Of a DNA stretch of 64,000 bases, positions 23,623 through 36,342 are shown in pieces (the first letter of the stretch is position 1; each line of letters opens with the position of its first letter). Source of the stretch: Parasitella parasitica (taxonomy: Eukaryota; Mucoromycota; Mucoromycetes; Mucorales; Mucoraceae); NCBI GenBank assembly GCA_025201805.1, contig MU619339.1, positions 52,245-116,244 on the forward strand, read 5' to 3'. The translations under genes were made by a program, and so were the position numbers. Under the pieces are notes generated by a model, which saw only the letters and a list, made by a program, of their open reading frames with translations, ran no database searches and was not told where the DNA came from.

Positions 23623-25511
23623 ATGAAATCTCTCGCTTTTGTCGCTTTTGCACTTTTGGCTGCTGTTGATGCTGCCAATGTTAACTTCAAGGTCATTGCT
23701 CCCAATGCCTCAAAGCAAGTCCAAGTCAACGTTGGTGGTACTTTGACTACCTTGAAGGCTGCTGATCCCGATGTTCCTTTCTACACTGGCTCTGCTGATT
23801 TACCCGATAACAAGACATACAAGGTAAGAATAGACATAGCATTTAATTCTCCTCAGATGAACTGACATGTGTACAATAGTACGTTGTCGATGGCAAGACC
23901 GAAAGTTTTGATCGTACTTTTGCTGGTGGTGATTCCACCAAGAACGAATTCTACGAACGTCAAGTTACCTATGCTACCAACATTCCCGAATTACCCAGCA
24001 TTCTTTCAGAGGGCGCTTGGAGCCGTGGCTCTACCTCTGATCCCATCTGGGATTCCAACTATATTCCCTCCATCTTTGTTACTGCCGACGAGGATGACAT
24101 GGAGGATTTGATTGAGGATGTCTCCAAATCTACATACAAGGCCAAGATTACCTTTATCGGTCCCGACTCTGTAAAGTCTATCGAGGTGAGTTTAATATAT
24201 CGGAATGCTTCAGAATGTTTAAACTAACATGCCCCACTCAAACAACAGAACTGTGTCATTGGTCTCCACAAGCCTGGCCGTAAGCACAACGATGCCAAGC
24301 AGACCTGGGTTTGGACCCTTCCTGAAGGCACCTTCTATGCCGACCGCAACTGGTTCAAGATCAGACACATGGAGGAAGATCCCACTCAAATGCGTGAAAA
24401 GCTCTATGCTGACATTGCCCGCAACATGGGTACATATGCCAATGAGGCCAACATGATCCGCTTCTTCGTCAACAAGGAGGGTATGGGTACTTTCAACATG
24501 CTTGATGATGTTATCATGTATTCCTACATCAACGCCATGTTCTACGGTGGCGATGCCCCTGATCAAATGGGTCCTCTCTTTGATGGTGGCTCTGGTGCTG
24601 ACTTCAACCCTTCCACTGGCTACGATAGCTTTATTGCTAACGTCGAGTCTCCTCTTGGAACTGACGCTATTGCTCCTTTTGCCAAGGCCATTGCTGCCGT
24701 TGATTTCTCCAAAGACGAAGAGGTCAAAGCCATTGCCGAATACTTTGACTACGACCAATTCCTCCGTTTCATGGTCATGGAGTTCCTCACAGGTTCTTGG
24801 GATGGCTACTGGCAAGAGCAGACCAACGATGGTGCCTACATTGACACCAAGGAGAACAAGCTCTACTACCTCGCTCAAGATTTCGATGCTACTTTCGGTG
24901 TCAATCTTCCTTTCGAAAAGGACTTTGTCTCGCTCTCATACGGTTCTTGGGTTAAGAAGTTCCCTAAGGCCTACTTGATCAACAAGTTCCTCTCCAACCC
25001 CTCCGTCAATGCCACCTTCCAGGGTTACTTGAGCACCGCTGTCGAGAACATCTTTAACATGGACGTCCTCAAGTCCTATGTCGAAGCTCGCCACAACTTT
25101 ATCTACCCTGATCTCAAGTGGGATCGTTCCATCAAGCAAAGATCTCCTGGCAACATCTTTGGCTGGACTGCCCAACAGACTACCGACAACTTATACAAGG
25201 CCGTTACTGCTCCCGGACCCAACGCTGCTTCCACTGGTGGTGCCCAATATGGTCTCCTTGAATGGATTGAGTTGAAAGAAAAGTCTCTCAGATCCCAACT
25301 CAAGTCCTCTACCAAGCAAGCTAGCACTTCTTCTGCCCCTGCACAAGCTTCTGCTGCCTCTGCCGACGATTCCAAGATTGCTGCTGCTTCTGTCAAGGAG
25401 GCTGCTGCTGCTGCTGCCCATGAAGAGATCTTCACCTCTGCTGCTGGTAAGGCTCTTCCTCAAGTTTTGTCTGCCATTGCTGTTGTCGGTGCCGCTGCTG
25501 CTCTTCTTTAG
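23623..25511 (+). CDS. cotH: CotH-type spore-coat kinase / surface protein (589 aa)
   Basis: CotH proteins are atypical secreted protein kinases of spore coats. In Mucorales some members sit on the cell surface and bind host receptors during invasion. Three exons (23623-23823, 23880-24185, 24249-25511) join in phase 0. A signal peptide covers about residues 1-19 (basic Lys then Leu/Ala/Val). The kinase-like core lies in the last exon and includes Glu-Lys-Leu-Tyr-Ala-Asp, Phe-Asn-Met-Leu-Asp-Asp, Thr-Asn-Asp-Gly-Ala-Tyr and Gln-Asp-Phe-Asp-Ala-Thr; the Asp-Phe-Asp motif fits the metal-binding site. A Ser/Ala-rich tail is followed by a hydrophobic end (Val-Gly-Ala-Ala-Ala-Ala-Leu-Leu), as in a GPI-anchor signal. 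Codons are strongly biased to C-ending forms unlike neighbouring genes, which suggests high expression. Which CotH subclass it is cannot be settled by eye. Confidence 0.92.
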
Positions 25512-28500
25512 ATTGCATATACACAATTTTCATTCGTCTTTCTTTTTTTTTTACCTTCTTGGTCGCATGTATAAATTTCAATTGTTTGATGTAATAGACT
25601 ATTCTAATTTATATTTATCCCCCTTTTCCCCCTCCCCTTACATCCTCTCTCAAGTTTACAAAATATACAAAATAATATGTGATACACTAATAAAATTTAA
25701 AAATACATATTTACAATCCATTTTTGACAGATTCATGCTTTCTAATTTGTGATACATTCTGTGCTACCCTTGTCAGACGATTACGAGCGCACAGACGCAA
25801 ACGATATCATATAGTAGTATAATGACTACATAACATGGTATCTATGTAACTATATGTCATAAATAAATGAAAAAAGCTGAAATGAAATCGTTATGTAAGA
25901 AAACATATACTGCGAATATTAATCTTTGTAGATGTTATTCTCCCAGTTTGTTCCTCCCTCACGCCCCCCCGCCCTTCTCCTTTCAGAGACCCCTTGTTTT
26001 GTTACTCTTTTGAATCACCCCCGTTTCTGACAAGTAGATCAATCAGAAACATAACAACTCATGTTTAATTGCTATTTTCTCATGTTGCATGTTATATTTT
26101 CAAAACAAAATCCAGGCCTTATCTCTAATAAATAAAGATCGTCTGTTATCTTTAATAAATGTACATTATTGATCTCTGTCTAGATTCCCCTCCCCCCAGA
26201 CCATTTTATCTGCCTCCCTATTTTTTTTTTTTTTTTTTTATTCTAGTTGATCCAGCAACTTGTTTAATATAAGGAGACGTGGCAAATCAATCAGCACGCG
26301 TGTTTTTACATATCTCTGCTATGATATTCTCTACAATGTATATACTCCTAAAAGTTCTTGACTGGGAGAGCCTTACATGTTTGCATGACAGTATACGCAT
26401 TTGAGCACTTTTTTGATACCAGATGGTTTCATGTAGATAATATGCATGCTCCCTCAGGAGATGCTTGTATGGTCTCTGGTTTGTTCAATGTAAATTTGCC
26501 TTTTATATCAATATTAGCTGTACATCAACAAGTAGACAGATTATTCAGCTTAAGGCTTGACTTTATGAAATGAAGCCCTGCTTTACAGATGCCATCTATA
26601 GCTATTCTGATTTCCTTGCCTTCTTTGTTTCATGACTAATAATAACAAGCTCTTGCCAATACATTCTCATCAACTTGTCAGCCCATTTTCATATCATCTT
26701 TCGACCCATTATTATCAAATTTAGCATTTTCAATAACAGAGATGGTTTTATTGGAATGGTAGTGAGATTCTTTCCAGGTCAATTTTTTTATCAATAAATA
26801 AGATCATATTCTTGGGGGGAGGGAAGAAAAAAAAAAGAAAAAGAAAAACTAGGGAAATCGTTCGAGTCGTTCATTTTGCGTACATTAGAGTTTTTATGAC
26901 ATTCTTAAGCTTTAATTTAGGTTAATTTGGGCATCTCCAACGTATAGAAATGATCTTTCTACATTAGTTCTAATATTTGATATATGTTTCAATGATGCTG
27001 TATTCTCACTTATTTATTAAGCATGTTAACATTGCCAAGAATCCGTAAGTAGCCTTGTGCCTATCGAAATTCCTTTTGGATTTAAGAGTATTGCCATATA
27101 TGCACCGTAGATCTCAATTTTGAAGATTTAATCTCGGCTTGGTCACTACTGTATCATTCCTGGTTAATCTAAACCATCTCAGAAAAGCTCCCAAATGCAA
27201 CACGGAAGAGTGTTTCAATTATTGAATTCCCTACTGCTACTACGACTACCACAACTACAAAACAATTCCAACTCAGCTTACTGCTGTTTCGCCTTTGGGA
27301 ATTTGGGGTCCTTGAGACATCCAGATGTACCTTTTCTGTCCTTTTCTTCAATTATTTCAAAATAATACATATTAACTATGCGTAGCTTAATAATTAATAA
27401 CTGCACAAATTTTAATGCTGGTTTCAATGGTATTATTTTCAAGTAACTTTTCTTTTCAAAATCTTTCACAAACCGCGATGTTTAAAAAGCAGTTTTTACG
27501 CAGAAAGTCTATTTTCCTAATAAATAAGACCAACTTGGACGCTTTTTATATGAAAACTACGTTAATTTTGAGTATTTTTGAGTTAGGAACGCTGTGCTAA
27601 AAATTGTGTTTTTTCATTGTTAAATGCTTGAGAAAGATTTTCCGATGAAATTCCCCTTATAGTAGCAGGGGCTCCAAAAACTAAGAAAAAAAAAGCGTCT
27701 TGAAATGTTGTAAAAATAATATTACAAGTGATAATAATGCAACTGAAGATTTAGTTTCGGACAGACTGGAGGTTCAGAAACAACTCTAAAAGTGCCAATA
27801 AAATTGTTGAAAGGTTGTAATTTTGCAAAACTACGACGAATACATGGCTTAAATGTATTGTTAGTCCCATATTTAGTTTATTGACGTAGCACTCACATGC
27901 TACAACAGTTATATGACATAAATCATAGTCAACCAGACTTTTTTTCGGTTGGTATCGTATAATAAATACAATGTACTGTACACAAAATGTTTATGTGTAG
28001 GTCTTTTTCGCTGAAACATACGGTATACGCACAGATATAAATCTTAATTTTAAAGCCATTTTTCCCTGTATATAAATTCAACTTGAAATCCTAAGAAATA
28101 AAATATACTTTGCATTGGTCTTACCGTATATCTTGGTATTTAGTTGGAAACTAAAGTAGACTTAGTGTACAATATTACACAAAAATAAAATTGACCAAAT
28201 AAAAATGCCAAAACTAGTATAATTATAATCTAACTATTGGTTGACATGTGAGTCAAACTCACAACCTAAGCCATTGTGCATAATTGTTTATTAAGCTGTC
28301 AAATCCATTCAATGATAAAATAACACAGCCATTGAAGAAAAAAAACGGACAATAGTTGTAATGTATAAATCAGCCAACTGTGTATCTGTATATAAAGGCT
28401 ATTTTGTAATAAAGAAAATGGCAAATTCCACCATTACACCGGAGATGCCGTATCAAACAATCATAATGGTAAAAAGATAACGATATTTTTTTTCTACTCC

Positions 28501-28581
28501 GGCTATATATAGAGAGCAGCTTGTCTTTGCCATCTCTTCGCTTTTTCCTGTCGTTTATTCTTTTGTCGTATACCAATATTA
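25512..28581. other. Long intergenic region
   Basis: The CotH 3' flank contains AATAAA-type signals (near 25690 and 25862). Beyond it are a poly(T) run (about 26221-26239), AT-rich spacers and a poly(A)-rich stretch near 26827-26847. Short open frames (such as 26358-26573) have no domain. No RNA gene is supported. A T-arm-like hairpin near 28232-28275 was examined and rejected. Confidence 0.45.
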
Positions 28582-30564
28582 ATGTCTAATTTGTATCTAG
28601 AAAAATTGAATCAAAAGGCAGTTCATATCAATGGGGTCACCAGAAAATTCTTTGGTCAACAAGTACCAGATTACATCCACACATTACCCAGTATTAAGAA
28701 GGATGCCATCCGGTGGACATGCAACATTCTGTATTTTGGAGTGGGATTAATGTACAATTGGGCAGTCAGTGCTGTTTTGCGTCAAATGCCAAACATGCAC
28801 GAGTTTCCTTCGAACGTTGCAGGCATGATTGTTCTGTTCTTTTTGCTCATGTGCTCACATACGGCGTTCCCAAAGTTTACTGATAAACTCGTGCTATTTA
28901 TCGATCCGTATTCATCCTTTGCGCTGCGAAGTATGAACATCATGTTTGTCCCGGCCGTTGTGGGAATCGTCAACAATCCACCGACTACTGGAAACGAAGT
29001 GGGTAGAATGATTTGTGTTTTCAGTAAGTTTCGCTGTCTCTGATCTCAATCATATTCCTAATGTTTGATTTCTCTTAAAGTTGTTGCGTACGTAGTTGGA
29101 TTTGTGCTATGTACATTTATAGTGCGTGGTCTAAGGATCATTATCTTTGCCCCTTTTATATCCAAACTCAAAAAACAGAAACTTGATTATGATACATCAA
29201 CAACGCCGAACGTGGGTCGCAAAGAGAAAATTGAAATGCATAAGAATAGAACATTAGACGAAGAAGAAGTCTATGTCAATACACCAACCAATGCTCATTT
29301 GAATAGAGTTTCGTCCGTAACCACCTTTGATACTACAATTCGACCTCTTTCAGATGATGATGCAGCTTCTTGTGTAAGCACTTTGAACCATTATCCATCG
29401 GCTGTCTCTTGCAGAGGAGAGAATAGTGCGCAAACTACAGAGACAACAGCAGCCGATTGCTCCTCGTCCAACAACAACAACGCCTTCTACGAGCCATTCA
29501 ATTCTACAAGACCAAAGAAACATGGGCCTCTGCACTCTTTTGCTATTTGGTGCATGGAACAGTCAACATTTGACGATCTTACGCTATTTATCATTTTCTG
29601 TCTGTGCGCTTTTATTTTTTTGCCTCTTCCAGAAGACAATCTAGCTACGCCCTTTTTCAGATTGTTCCTGTATTTTACCATGACAATACTGCTTTATTCA
29701 GCAGCCTGTCGTTTGCCGCCTCAGATAAGGATAGTCGTCCATCCCATTATCTTGTGCTCGGCTTGCACAATGGCTGGTATCGCGTATTTCGAACGAGTCA
29801 AAGGATTTGACATCAAGCATGGCGTTAACCTCTACAAGACTGGCATCACCTTTATATCTCTTGTTGAAAAAACGAATGTGGGTTGGCCAGGTGGTGGTGA
29901 TATTTTGGGTGCAGCGATGGATGTGGCCATTATCTCTTTGGCCTTCAATGTGTACAAAAGCAGACCAAACTCGCTGCGCGAGGTAAGTTCTCTCGTATGG
30001 TTATCGTCCTAATTTATCACTGTTAACAAGACAAATTAATGCTTGTGTAGTGGATCATCGTCTTTTCCTCGATTGCACCTATGGCATTTTTAATTATGTT
30101 TGTTACCCCTTTGTTTGCTCATGGTATCGGATGTTCGCCAGCTGATAGCCTGGTCTGGGCTTCCAGATCAGTTACCACGGCGATTGGTATCGTAATTGGC
30201 AATGTACTTGGTGCTGATGGAAGTGTGGTAACTTGTATAATTGTGTTTACTGGTATCATGGGGCCCATATGTGGCCCTTACTTGTTTAAACTTGCTCGAG
30301 TTAGAGATGGTATTTATATAAGATTCTTTTTGGATTATATGGCATCCACTAACCGAATTCGTACGTTTTTCAGATGATTATATGACAATTGGCATCACAA
30401 TGGGCTGCAGCTCTCATGGTGTAGGCACGGCATATCTTATCAGTAAAAATCCAAAAGCGAGTGGCATGGCCTCGATTGCTTTTGCCGTCTTTGGTACAAT
30501 CGGCGTTATTGTTGCCTCAATACCTGCTCTCTCGGATACCATTCGACATCTTTCAGGCTATTAA
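28582..30564 (+). CDS. LrgB-family membrane protein (597 aa)
   Basis: LrgA/LrgB proteins are bacterial membrane proteins tied to murein hydrolase control and to pyruvate transport. Plants have a fused plastid form, PLGG1, that exchanges glycolate and glycerate, and fungi also have fused homologues. Four exons (28582-29023, 29081-29982, 30051-30309, 30374-30564) join in one frame. Residues 40-195 hold four or five hydrophobic segments (LrgA-like half). About 200-315 is a hydrophilic, Ser/Thr/Asn-rich linker. About 325-597 is the LrgB half, with Ser-Arg-Ser-Val-Thr-Thr-Ala-Ile and Gly-Cys-Ser-Ser-His-Gly-Val-Gly-Thr-Ala, both hallmarks. Substrate and membrane location in fungi are not known to me. 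No clear targeting peptide is seen. Confidence 0.85.
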
Positions 30565-30843
30565 TCCATTTTTTTTTTTACTTTTTGTGTATGATTGAGT
30601 GTATATATTTTTGTAAATTCTTTTCCCTCCACTCTGTCTCTATAGCTCACGCATACCTGTACAAATTCACTCATTCTGCTTGATCAATTCTCAATATTAA
30701 GACTCTGCTATTAGCTATAAACTCGGTGCAAATTTCTAACCCATGCTTTTCTCATATAAACATACTACTGAAATTAATGATACGAGTTGGTTTCTCTTCA
30801 AACGTTAACTTTGTCTGGATAAAATATTTTCGACCTATTTCTC

Positions 30844-30889
<46 letters not shown>

Positions 30890-30976
30890 CTCTTTTCTCT
30901 GCATACAGCACGGCAAAGGAATTTATTTCATAATTTTTTTTCATTCCCACTTGCGGTCTAGGATGATTTCATCAAC
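30565..30976. other. Convergent 3' ends with a (CA)n microsatellite
   Basis: The gap between the 3' ends of the LrgB gene and RING copy B holds about 20 CA units at 30847-30888. Nothing else is visible. Confidence 0.7.
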
Positions 30977-32297
30977 TTAGATACTCATGTTTTGGATATT
31001 TTGACTCAACTTTTCAACCTGTTCAATATTGGTTGCATGAGAGGTCATCTTTGTCATCAATTCATTATTCTCCATCAAAAGATTTTCCAACTTTTCCTGA
31101 AGCTTTTCACGTGTGAAATTCTGTTTGTATTGTAATAGTATTGCGTTTCTCTTCTTGACTGTTTGCAACCTATTTGACACCGTTTGATGCGCCTGCATTA
31201 TATCTTGGTCTGGAAGTAATGCAACGAGCCGTTCGCGTTTTTCTTGCAATTGTTGATTAGACATCCATAGTATATCTCCTGATTTCTCGAGCTCTTCCAT
31301 CTTTTCATTGAAGACTGATATCTTTTGTTGGGATTCGGGGTTTTCTTCTTCAAACTTGGAAAATTGCACAACCATTTCTGCCACTTGGATCAAAACCTTG
31401 GCTTTTGACAACAGCTTTTCTGTGTCAATTTTTAATGATTTTGCTTCTTCTTGAGATTTTTCAAGTTTTGTGGTTACTGTATTTTCAAGGTTTTTCAAAT
31501 AGTAAAGCCTTTTGAGAATATCTTGATTTTCCTTGTTCCATCTAAACATAATTCTTTCACTACTTTTTTCTTCTTCCTTTGCAGTTTTTCGCTTCTTCTT
31601 TTCATTCAATAGTTCAAGATACTTTTTTTGTAAAATAACATATTGGTTCTTTATGCTATCATATTTTGATTTGAAATCTTCATTGGTGGGTGGCCTTTGA
31701 TTGTTTATAGCTGTATCGATTTGAACTTTGGGTGTTGGAGCACTAGTTATTGCCATGTCATTCACTTTTAACGAAATTAACTCTGACAGGCAACTATCTC
31801 TAGAACGCTCTAAAATATCATATTCCTTTTTAAGCTTTGCCAACGCACTATTTGCTGTCAACATGGTCTTGGTGCATTCTTCAAGCTCCAATAATAGTAT
31901 TTGGTGTTCTTGGTGCGAGGAACTTAACGTGTTTTGGGCATCAGAAAGCTCTCCTTGTAGCAATTCTAATCTTCCATGTGATTCTGTTATGTCTTTTTTC
32001 AATTTGATACATTCTAAAGTATCGCAGTTTTCATTTTGCGAGGGAAAGACTCGAATATACTCTCCTACAAGATTTGAATGGGTTATTGACCTCTTGCCAC
32101 AAAGAGGACAATTGGGATGTCCTCCGCTTTTCCATAAATCAATACTATAGAAAAATAAATAGACGATTAAGACTAAATCTTCTAGTTTCCAACATATAAT
32201 ACCAATTTTTGTCAAATATATGACCACATATAGACATTGCAACCAAAATACTGTCTTCATGCGCAACTTCCAAACATATGTTGCATACTATCTTCAT
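30977..32297 (-). CDS. RING/coiled-coil protein, copy B (420 aa)
   Basis: Exon 1 (32297-32203, 95 bp) and exon 2 (32144-30977) are joined over a 58-bp intron that splits the Cys32 codon as TG|T. Zinc-ligand candidates are C5, C8, C24, H26, C32, C44 and C47, with D29 where the fifth ligand normally is (His or Cys). After the RING comes Tyr-Ile-Arg-Val-Phe-Pro-Ser-Gln-Asn-Glu-Asn, then long Leu/Glu/Lys-rich coiled-coil segments to the C-terminus. Order and spacing resemble TRAIP (RING, short strand, coiled coil), a DNA-damage ubiquitin ligase; function here is inference. Its first half resembles copy D and its second half copy C. No membrane segment or signal is seen once the intron is removed. 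Confidence 0.78.
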
Positions 32298-33549
32298 TTT
32301 TGGAGTGAAAAAAGAAAATAGCGAATTGAGATTTGTTTGATATGACAAAATGGAATAAAACAGGTTATTATATGAGAGAATTCATTTATCATGGTATCCA
32401 AGTTTCACAGCAATGCATTAAATTACAAACATTAATGTTGTCAAACACCAGAATTTTGTTTTGCCTCTTCCTATTTGTGTATAAATGCATATGTTGTTAT
32501 TTACAACTCTCAACTAGAAGGAATAATAAATGCAATCAAAGAGATATATCAATAGTATTTCATCGAAAAAAAAAAACATTTTGATTTCAATTTAAAATAT
32601 ATATTAGATCAATGCCAAATGATTGCGCATGTATTGAATAACATGCTATAACTCAATAAACAGTTTTCAAAACCCAGGCGTAAATGCATAAATGCATGAT
32701 ATGCCATATACGTATATTTGACAGGATTGTGAGTCGTAAAGATAGCTCTGGAGTCAGCCATCCGCCTGAAAGTATCAAGTTTTTAATTTGATACATCTGA
32801 GCATCGTATAGTGGCTTATAACCAATAATAGACCTTACGTTTAATTGTTCTTCTTTAAACATGTGTATGCATGCACATATACAATGCGAGTGGTCAATTT
32901 TACTTGTTTATTTGAAAATGATTGTTGCTTTAGTCAATTCATATTCACATTACTTCACAGATTATTGTTGGCTATGATGTACCGTTTGAGGATAGTTAAA
33001 GGGACGTGATATTGGCTGGACCCAACGGAAGTACAGAGTGCTCTGTTTCTATGCAATTTCGAACACACATAATCCCCTTGAGGGTATAGATGGACCGTGG
33101 GATGACAGGGAAGATACTTTTACGATGAAACTCGGAGCTACAGTTTAGCTGTTCGCTTGAAAATTACCACAGCCTTTCAAGATGCATTCGTAGACAAGTG
33201 GTATAAAGATCTACACATATTTAGCAGCTCTACAAACAGATCACACAAATAGGTAGATTGATGATACGCTTGTACTATAATAGTTTTCACACAAAATCAG
33301 CACAACGCTTAACTTGTTGGAATCGTCGAAATACTATATAACGTAGGATACTTTCCTGTTTACCTGTTTACCGATGGAGCGTTTTAGAAATTTTCTGTAG
33401 GTTCATGAAGAATAATTGCCGATTACACTCCACCCGTATGAGGAGATAGTGGTAATTTTTGCGGACTCAGCACTTCAAATAGTAATGTACGCCTTATAAC
33501 ATAATCTTTTTTCAGTATCTTTTTTACTGCTTTAACTAGTTTTCTTAAC
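32298..33549. other. Intergenic between RING copies B and C
   Basis: Mostly AT-rich. A minus-strand frame at 32862-32653 has no recognised domain. The stretch 33000-33240 is less AT-rich than its surroundings but has no long open frame; it could be old element DNA. Confidence 0.4.
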
Positions 33550-34779
33550 TCAGAGATTTATTGATTGAAAGCTTTGAACTAACTTCTCAGCTTGTTTAAC
33601 GTTGCTTGCATGAGACGCGATCGTTTTTGTTAGATCCTTGTTCTTTCTAAAAATATGGCTCAATTTCTCTGGTATTCTCTTTTGTTTGATATTATGCTTG
33701 TATTCTAACATTTGCGTGTTCTCCCTCTTTGATATTTGCAACTTTCTTTGGGCTGTTTGATACTCCTTCATCGCATCTCCATCTGGCAGTGATACGACAA
33801 GTTTGTCTAGTTCTGCTTGCAATTGTTGGTTTATTGTGCTTAATCCCTTTTCTGACTTCTCAAGCTCATCCATCTTCTTTTTGCAGGCCGATATCGTTCC
33901 TTGGAGGTTGAGCCTTTCTGCTTTTTTCAATTTTGAATGTTGTTGTACGATGTCGACCACTTGGACAGAACTCTTGAACTTTGAAAACAATTTTTCTTTC
34001 TTAATTTGCAATAAGTTCGAGTCGAATTGAGACGACTGAAGTCTTTTTGTTGCTGTATCTGCATAAGTTTTCAAAAGCTCAAAACTTTTGAGAGTATCTT
34101 GATTCAGTTTCTTCCATATCAAAACATCCTTTTTGCTAGTTCTTGTCTTTATTACCGACTTTTGTTGAATTTTACTCTTCTTTTTAACTGAATGTCTTTC
34201 GTTGCCGGATTTATCTGCTTCAATTTCAGTGGGTCTGATGTGTACTTGAGGTGCTGAAACATTAGCCGTAGTCAGACTATTTGATGTTGAAGAATTCAAC
34301 TGTTTTGAGTGATCATGTCTAGAGGGCTCTGAACCTTGATATCTTGACTTTATCGTTTCCAAAGCCTTACTTGCTGTAGACAGGGCTTTACTGCATTCTT
34401 TATGGCTGCGACGTTCGATATTTAATTCATCTCTGACATTTAGAAGCTCCAGTTTTAATGTGTCTATAGTTTTGTTAGCTTCTGCGACTGATTTTTTTAA
34501 CAAAAAACACTCTTGATGCTCAGAGTTGTCAGCAGCGAGATTGGTTGGCCGGTAAGGAGACGGCAATAGATAGGTATTTTGGCATTCAGGACATGTGTAT
34601 TCTAAACCCAAACTATTATCTATACTAAACAACACTTATGAGACCATAGTTCCTCCTCTTTTTTTAACAATAAAGACTCATTACCAGGCTTTATCAAAGA
34701 CATGCCCACATCCTGGCATTAGTATAAAGCATCTCTCCTCACTCGATTTATACACGCAGATGCCGCAAACTGCTATCAT
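33550..34779 (-). CDS. RING/coiled-coil protein, copy C (389 aa)
   Basis: Exon 1 (34779-34685, 95 bp) and exon 2 (34624-33550) are joined over a 60-bp intron that splits the Cys32 codon. Ligand candidates are C5, C8, C24, H26, C32, C43 and C46, with D29 at the fifth position. The strand after the RING is replaced by a Pro/Tyr-rich stretch (Leu-Leu-Pro-Ser-Pro-Tyr). A linker rich in Ser and Lys (about 135-185) precedes the coiled coil. The C-terminal 200 residues align with copy B (Met-Asp/Glu-Glu-Leu-Glu-Lys-Ser, Asn-Gln-Gln-Leu-Gln, a shared end near Gln-Ala-Glu-Lys-Leu). It lies head to tail with B and D. Confidence 0.76.
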
Positions 34780-35016
34780 TTGATAACGTTTGAAAAAAAA
34801 AAAAAAAGAGAGATAAGGACTACAAATAGACAATATGTTTTTCTTAAAAAGAATAGGAGAGCATCTAGCAGTCTGTCTTGGACACAAATAAAGAAAAAAA
34901 AGTACCTCCCCCCTCCGAGAGTTGGAAGATACTCCAGTTATTTGAGTATGATTTTTATATATGTCCTCACGTATGGGATTTTTTTATGTAGATATTGTAA
35001 TAAAAAAGCTACCTCT

Positions 35017-36342
35017 TTAATTGATTGAAAACCAAGGCCGCTGAGCAATTTTCAATTCTCTTAACAATTTAGCATTTTCCAAATGCAAAGTATTCTTCGT
35101 AGTTTCCAAATTGTTAGCTTTGCATTTCCAAGTCAACTCGCTAGCCTTTAAACCTCTTATTGAGATTTCGAAAACCTTGACGTTATCTTTCAGTCTGTTA
35201 ATTTCGGTAGTAGTTGATTGCCGCTGAGCATTCAAAGACTCGGTTAAAGTTTTGACTTTCTCTTTCAGATTTTGATTTTCGTTGGCGTATGGCTGCATCT
35301 TTGTTAGATTGTCGTAAGCTATCTTGAGCTTATCCTGCAGATTACGGTTATCGGCCAACCATGTCCTCTCTGCAGCCTGGAGCTTTTGATTATCAAAGTG
35401 TGTCTTATTATGTTTCTCCTGCAAAGCCCGTTTTTCGTTGATTGCAGTCTGTTTTTCCAATTTTATTTTGTTCGTGGTTGTCAACAATTTGTTTTCTCTG
35501 GTCAGTGCATCAGATAATTGCTTATATAAATCCTGCTCATTTGCCAAGATTTCTGCAGTTTGCGATTCTTGCATTTGGAGGGTAAAATCAATCAATTTTT
35601 TCTCTACAAGCTGCTCCCTGGCCAACAAATCACGATACTTTTTCTTCAATTCCAAATGCTCCTTTCGAGATGTTTGATTTGCGTGCTTATCTTCCGGTTT
35701 CGATTTGGTAGCATCTTCCGACAAGTCCTGCGATTTTAATTGCTCTCCTAATGTTTGACACAGGTTTTGAGATTTCTTGAGGTTACTGGCCAACACCTGA
35801 TTAGTCAACTTGAGTTTATCATTTTTTGTAAAGCAATCATCTTTGGCGCGTTTCAGACGGTCATTTTCCGCCTTTTGTTTACTCAATGATTTGGATGTTT
35901 TTTCCAGTGATTCTTTGGTCTTTTGAAATTTTGTCAATACGGCTTCGTGCTCTTGGCGAGAAGAAGTTAAGGCAATTTTGGTGTCTGAAAGATTTTTCTC
36001 TAGAGACTCTGATATTTGATGGGCTTTGGCAAGTTCCTTCTTTAGCTTTATGCATTCTGGAGTATCGCGGTTTTCATTTTGGGAGGGATATATTCGAACA
36101 TAGTCTGGCTTAAGGAATGAGTTGTTTAGGGGACTCTTTTTGCAAATAGGACAATCACGACATCCTCTGCTTCTAAAGTCGTCTATACTACATGGCAAAC
36201 ATAAGGTTGAGATCAAAATCTTCAAAACAAAGTAGTTTTTCAGTTACCACTCTCTATCAAAGATATGACCACATGAAGACATTGCAACTAAAGTGCTGTC
36301 TTCATGCATATCTTCCAAACATATGCTGCATATTATCCTCAT
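35017..36342 (-). CDS. RING/coiled-coil protein, copy D (421 aa)
   Basis: Exon 1 (36342-36248, 95 bp) and exon 2 (36187-35017) are joined over a 60-bp intron that splits the Cys32 codon. Ligand candidates are C5, C8, C24, H26, C32, C44 and C47, with D29 at the fifth position. Tyr-Val-Arg-Ile-Tyr-Pro-Ser-Gln-Asn-Glu-Asn follows the RING, nearly as in copy B. The remaining 350 residues are almost continuous coiled coil (Leu/Lys/Glu/Gln/Asn-rich) and differ from the C-terminal half of B and C. The start was set by the conserved first-exon length of 95 bp in copies B-E. Confidence 0.78.

Noticed and set aside
24219-24878. 219-codon open frame antisense to CotH
   Set aside because: It lies opposite a well-supported exon with strong codon bias, which leaves long antisense frames without stops. 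It has no domain.
28232-28275. tRNA-like T-arm and CCA-like end on the minus strand
   Set aside because: There is a hairpin with GTTTGAC and a GTCAACCA, but no matching acceptor strand, D-arm or anticodon arm could be found upstream.
32145-32266. Hydrophobic N-terminal extension of RING copy B
   Set aside because: It appears only if the intron is read through in another frame. Splicing gives the conserved RING seen in all copies.
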